A stretch of DNA of 35,876 bases, taken from NCBI RefSeq assembly GCF_029871235.1, contig NZ_SSOM01000021.1, positions 1 to 35,876 on the forward strand. Direction: 5' to 3'. The DNA is from Pseudomonas sp. BN411. GTDB taxonomy: Bacteria > Pseudomonadota > Gammaproteobacteria > Pseudomonadales > Pseudomonadaceae. Positions within the stretch are counted from its first letter, which is position 1; each line of letters begins with the position of its first letter. The notes under the pieces were generated by a model. The model was not told the origin of the DNA. It was given only the letters and a program-made list of their open reading frames with translations, and did no database searches. This document shows positions 32,943 to 35,876 of the stretch, piece after piece. The position numbers and the translations under genes are program-made.

Positions 32943-34145
32943 TCAGGCGACGACCGGAATCATCGGGTCGGCAGCAGCCAGTGCGGTGGCACGATCAGCC
33001 GCCGGCGGGTAGATCCACACGGAGTTGATCTGCTGCTTGATGGATTTGCCTTCCTGACGCTCGAACTTGATCTGGCGCTCCCATCCCTCGGTGAACACGG
33101 CACCCCAGGCACCGAGGTCCAGGCAGGTGACGTACTTCGGCTGGCTGTAGGGGATCGGCGTCACGCCCAGCAGGCTGGCGGCCACGTTATTGCCGGCGGA
33201 GCGGCCCAGGGCAATCGCATGCTGGCAGGACATCAGCGCATGGTTGCCATGGTCGTCGCATGCCGCGCGGGCGACGTCGCCAGTGGCGAATACACCGTGA
33301 TGCCCATGCACCTGCAGATTGGCGTCAACGTGAAGGCGACCCTGGCCGTCACGCTCGGCCGGAACCTGCTCAGTGAGCGGGTTGGCGCGCACGCCGACCG
33401 TCCAGACCACGGTGTCCGCCTCGATACGTTCGCCGTTGGACAGGGTCACGCCGGCGGCATCCACCGAAGCCACGCCGCTGTTCAGGCACCATTCGATACC
33501 CAGTTCGGCAGACGCCTCGGCAATGGCGGCACGCGGCCCCTCGCCCAGTGCAGCACCGATCTGGTGGCCACGGTCGACCACGATGACCCGCACATCGGCG
33601 TCCTCGCCCAGCACCGCACGCAGGCGAGCCGGCATTTCAGCGGCGGTTTCGATACCGGTGAAGCCGCCACCGGCCACGACCACGGTGTTGCGGCTGGCGG
33701 TTGCAGGACGCTCCGCCAGGGTGTTGAGGTGGCGCTCCAGGCGCACGGCTTCTTCGAGATTGTCCACGTCGAAGGCGTGCTCGACACCGGCCATCTCCGG
33801 GCGTACTACCTGGCTGCCGGAGGCCAGTACCAGGCGGTCGTAGGCCAGTTCGGCGAACTCGCCTGCGGCATCGCGATAGCCAACGCGCTTGCCCTCGACG
33901 TCGATGCGCTCGGCAAAGCCCTGGACGAAGGTCACGCCCACGGCGTCGAACAGGTCGCCCAGCGGCGCCACCATCTTGTGCACCTCGGGTTCGTAGAAGC
34001 GCGGACGCACGCGCAGCTCGGCCTGGGGTGCGAGCACCACCACTTCGACGTCGTTGCGGCCATGCTGGTCGAGCAGGCGAGTCGCGCTCAGGGCGCTCCA
34101 CATACCACCGAAGCCGGCGCCGACAATCAGGATGCGTTGTTTCAT
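32943..34145 (-). CDS. NDH-2-like FAD-dependent NADH dehydrogenase
   Basis: A 400-residue pyridine-nucleotide disulfide-type oxidoreductase of the type II NADH dehydrogenase group, which passes electrons from NADH to quinone without pumping protons. The FAD loop GAGFGG is at 9-14 (MKQRILIVGAGFGGMWSALS). The NADH loop is VVVAGGGFTGIETAAE. WTVGVRANPL and VFATGDVARA form the second FAD-contacting strand and conserved Asp. I chose the ATG at 34145 (GGAGAG at 6 nt) because the Rossmann fold starts directly after it. No strong membrane-binding tail is visible, and the last residues are polar. It is divergent from an Rrf2 regulator across 330 bp that carry a perfect inverted repeat, so redox-linked control is likely. 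Confidence 0.88.
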   Translation of the reverse strand: MKQRILIVGAGFGGMWSALSATRLLDQHGRNDVEVVVLAPQAELRVRPRFYEPEVHKMVAPLGDLFDAVGVTFVQGFAERIDVEGKRVGYRDAAGEFAELAYDRLVLASGSQVVRPEMAGVEHAFDVDNLEEAVRLERHLNTLAERPATASRNTVVVAGGGFTGIETAAEMPARLRAVLGEDADVRVIVVDRGHQIGAALGEGPRAAIAEASAELGIEWCLNSGVASVDAAGVTLSNGERIEADTVVWTVGVRANPLTEQVPAERDGQGRLHVDANLQVHGHHGVFATGDVARAACDDHGNHALMSCQHAIALGRSAGNNVAASLLGVTPIPYSQPKYVTCLDLGAWGAVFTEGWERQIKFERQEGKSIKQQINSVWIYPPAADRATALAAADPMIPVVA

Positions 34146-34475
34146 GGTTCTCTCCACAAGGCGAAAAGCGAGGTTGTTCCGGGCGGATACACCCGAGAGT
34201 CATAGGCCGGGGGGTGAGGTCATTTCCTCTAATCACACCGGATAACTACGACTGTATTTGTCGTAGTTAATTTCAGCAAGCATTTTTCCTTGCCGGGTCA
34301 TGCCGCTCGTCGCCATCATTTCCCTCAAGCCGCGACAAATATGGGCGTCAAGGCTTCAATCCTTTAGCATTGAGGCGTCTGAAGTGAAGGAAGGCTTCCA
34401 CTGCGAAGCTGGAAACACGGGAAATGCAATAGAGAACGGCCGTCAAAATGGCGACCGCATTAGTCGGAGTTAAAG
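34146..34475. promoter_or_regulatory. Divergent ndh/rrf2 control region with a 10-bp-arm inverted repeat
   Basis: No gene here. A perfect inverted repeat, TAACTACGAC (34243-34252) and GTCGTAGTTA (34260-34269), is separated by TGTATTT. A near-copy of the right half, GTCGGAGTTA (9 of 10), lies at 34463-34472 and includes the GGAG ribosome-binding site of the Rrf2 gene. This arrangement suggests the Rrf2 protein binds its own leader and the ndh promoter side. Clear -35/-10 boxes were not identified. Confidence 0.7.
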
Positions 34476-35009
34476 ATGGCGTTGTACAGCGCGGGCGTGG
34501 AGTACGGAATCCACTGCCTCCTCTATCTCGCAGATGAGAAAGGCAATGGCCGAGAAGCCAGCGTGCGCGCCCTGGCCGAACTGCAGGGCGTGCCGCCGGA
34601 ACTGCTGGCCAAGGTGTTCACCCGCCTGGCCAAGGCGGGCCTGGTGGCGGCCACCGAAGGTGTACGCGGCGGCTTCCGCCTGGCGCGGCCGGCGGACGAG
34701 ATCACGGTGCTGGACATCGTCCGTGCCATCGACGGCGACAAGCAGATTTTCGAATGCCGGGGTATACGCGAGCGCTGCGCGATCTTCGGGAGTGATTGCC
34801 CCGCGCCGGACTGGGCCATTGCCGACCCCTGCTCCATCCATGCGGTGATGCTGCAGGCGCAAAAACGCATGGAAGAAGCCCTCGCCCAGCAGACCATTCT
34901 CGACCTGGTGCGCCGCGTCGCACGCAAGGCCCCGCCCGAGTTCGGCGAACAGGTGCTGCGCTGGATGAACGACCGCCACGAAGGCAAGACGGAAGTCGGG
35001 CCGCTCTGA
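34476..35009 (+). CDS. Rrf2-family regulator with four clustered cysteines (putative Fe-S or redox sensor)
   Basis: A 177-residue Rrf2-type regulator, the family of IscR and NsrR. The winged helix-turn-helix is at 1-80 (MALYSAGVEYGIHCLLYLAD...PPELLAKVFTRLAKAGLVAA, with the wing EGVRGGFRLARPADEITVLDI). Cysteines 94, 101, 108 and 119 follow in FEC-RGIRERC-AIFGSDC-PAPDWAIADPC. IscR and NsrR use three cysteines in this place to hold an Fe-S cluster; the spacing 7-7-11 here is wider. It is longer than IscR, with a helical, charged tail after 130. GGAG sits 6 nt before the ATG, inside a half-site of the inverted repeat found upstream. It is divergent from the NADH dehydrogenase, its likely target. 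The signal (NO, oxygen, iron or quinone state) is unknown. Confidence 0.88.
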   Translation: MALYSAGVEYGIHCLLYLADEKGNGREASVRALAELQGVPPELLAKVFTRLAKAGLVAATEGVRGGFRLARPADEITVLDIVRAIDGDKQIFECRGIRERCAIFGSDCPAPDWAIADPCSIHAVMLQAQKRMEEALAQQTILDLVRRVARKAPPEFGEQVLRWMNDRHEGKTEVGPL

Positions 35010-35026
35010 GCCCGACCGTAACCATC

Positions 35027-35060
35027 CGCGGCATCCCTACCGTAGGGGGTGCCGCGTTTT
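35027..35060 (+). terminator. Rho-independent terminator after the Rrf2 gene
   Basis: Left arm CGCGGCATCCCTAC (35027-35040) pairs with GTAGGGGGTGCCGCG (35042-35056), with one extra G, followed by TTTT. It lies between the stop codons of two convergent genes, rrf2-type and phnX, 17 nt after the first. Confidence 0.88.
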
Positions 35061-35084
35061 CCAAGCGTTCGAAACTGGCTCCGA

Positions 35085-35876
35085 TTACGTGCCTTGCGGG
35101 GTTTCGCCGCGGGCCAGGCGTTGGTTGATGTCGTCGATCACTGCCGGCAGGTCGGCGATGGTGTCGATCAGGTAGTGCGGGCGCGAACCCTCGAACATCT
35201 GGCCGATACGCGCACGCTCCGCGTCCAGCTTGTCTTTCGGCAGCGCCTTGAACTGTTCGTACGTCAGGCCCAGGGCGTTGCCCGAGCAGGTCAGGGCCAC
35301 GGTCCACATGCCGGCGCTGCGGCCTTCGAGGATGCCCGGCCAGGTGTCGTCCACCTTCACGCAGGCGGCGACGTCGTCGATGCCGAGGGCGATCACGTTG
35401 GCCAGAGACTGGGCCGGGTACGGACGGCCGTTGGGCACTTCGTCGGTCGCCACCACGTGGTCCGGCGTGTAGCCGTTCTCGCGGGCCAGTTCCACCACCT
35501 TGGCCATCACCACCGCCGGGTAGCCGGAGCAGGTACCGATCTTCAGGCCCTTGCCGCGCAGGGTGGCGATGGCGTCGAGGGCGCCGGGGATCAGGGCCGA
35601 GTGCAGGCCGATCTTCTCGATCTGCAGCGGCATGAAGCGTTCGTAGATGGCGGTGACGTCATCGTCCGTCGGCAGGCGGCCGAAGGCAGCGCGGTAGCGT
35701 TCGCCGATCGCCGGCACGTCGCAGAGGGTGCGGATGTGGTCCCACTTGCCCATGCCCATCGGGCCGCGGGCTTCTTCCAGGGAGACGGCGACGCCGAACT
35801 CACCGAAGGCCTCGACGAAGATCTGGGTCGGCGCGAAGGAACCGAAGTCGACGACGGTACCGGCCCAGTCGAGGAT
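35085..35876 (-). CDS. phnX: Phosphonoacetaldehyde hydrolase (phosphonatase), N-terminus beyond window
   Basis: Partial gene running off the right edge; about 263 of roughly 275 residues are visible and only the first dozen or so are missing. It is a HAD-superfamily enzyme that splits phosphonoacetaldehyde into acetaldehyde and phosphate, the second step of 2-aminoethylphosphonate use. The visible sequence starts [20 protein letters not shown], with the nucleophile Asp in [25 protein letters not shown] carries the Schiff-base lysine specific to phosphonatase (GKWDH). [11 protein letters not shown] is HAD motif II/III territory, and [20 protein letters not shown] carries the acidic metal-binding motif. 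The usual partner, phnW transaminase, would lie beyond the window upstream. It is convergent with the Rrf2 gene and shares its terminator region. Confidence 0.95.
   Translation of the reverse strand: MLDWAGTVVDFGSFAPTQIFVEAFGEFGVAVSLEEARGPMGMGKWDHIRTLCDVPAIGERYRAAFGRLPTDDDVTAIYERFMPLQIEKIGLHSALIPGALDAIATLRGKGLKIGTCSGYPAVVMAKVVELARENGYTPDHVVATDEVPNGRPYPAQSLANVIALGIDDVAACVKVDDTWPGILEGRSAGMWTVALTCSGNALGLTYEQFKALPKDKLDAERARIGQMFEGSRPHYLIDTIADLPAVIDDINQRLARGETPQGT

Overview
The window is GC-rich DNA with Pseudomonas-type gene content: Rrf2/Ndh, phosphonoacetaldehyde hydrolase, an AspT-like exchanger, DUF3015, FadL/OmpP1 and intergenic REP-like repeats built around a GGGGCGAATTCATTCGCC core. I read it as a Pseudomonas chromosome, probably close to the P. 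aeruginosa/P. resinovorans side of the genus. The genus is well supported; the species is a guess.

Layout. 1-2.1 kb: repeat-rich flank, a small hypothetical gene and an OmpP1/FadL porin. 2.1-6.1 kb: a decayed accessory zone. It holds a DUF3015 exported protein, a TPR frame split by a TGA, a C-terminal scrap of a DUF1254/DUF1214 gene, a small hypothetical gene, a tRNA-3'-end-like scar followed by a terminator, and a hipBA-type toxin-antitoxin pair with four operator palindromes spaced 50-51 bp. 6.3-10.3 kb: a GNAT acetyltransferase, then on the minus strand a two-gene operon of an MscS-type channel and an AspT-family exchanger.

10.8-28.0 kb is the centrepiece: five plus-strand genes, closely packed or overlapping. 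The first encodes a 3,820-residue surface or secreted protein (LEPR leader motif, DUF4347, about nine DUF11-like domains, an SdrD-B-like domain, a cadherin-like domain, 11 VCBS repeats and a unique C-terminus). It is followed by a TolC-like lipoprotein, a small periplasmic adaptor, a GAF-TM-HlyD adaptor, and a membrane protein joining a PqqD-like domain, an HExxH site-2-protease-like core and an HlyD-like module. The giant protein has no recognisable Sec signal and no RTX repeats, and the operon encodes no ABC transporter. I infer a dedicated, non-classical export and processing system. DUF4347 carries an SHG...YGC His-Cys pair, and that cysteine is the only one in the whole protein, which suggests a caspase-like (clan CD) self-processing domain.

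28.1-32.8 kb: two SDR oxidoreductases divergent from a LysR regulator, a remnant of a quinone oxidoreductase beside a 79-bp inverted-repeat element, an EthA-like Baeyer-Villiger monooxygenase and a small hypothetical gene. 32.9-35.9 kb: an NDH-2-like dehydrogenase divergent from a cysteine-rich Rrf2 regulator, with a perfect 10-bp-arm inverted repeat between them, then phnX running off the right edge.
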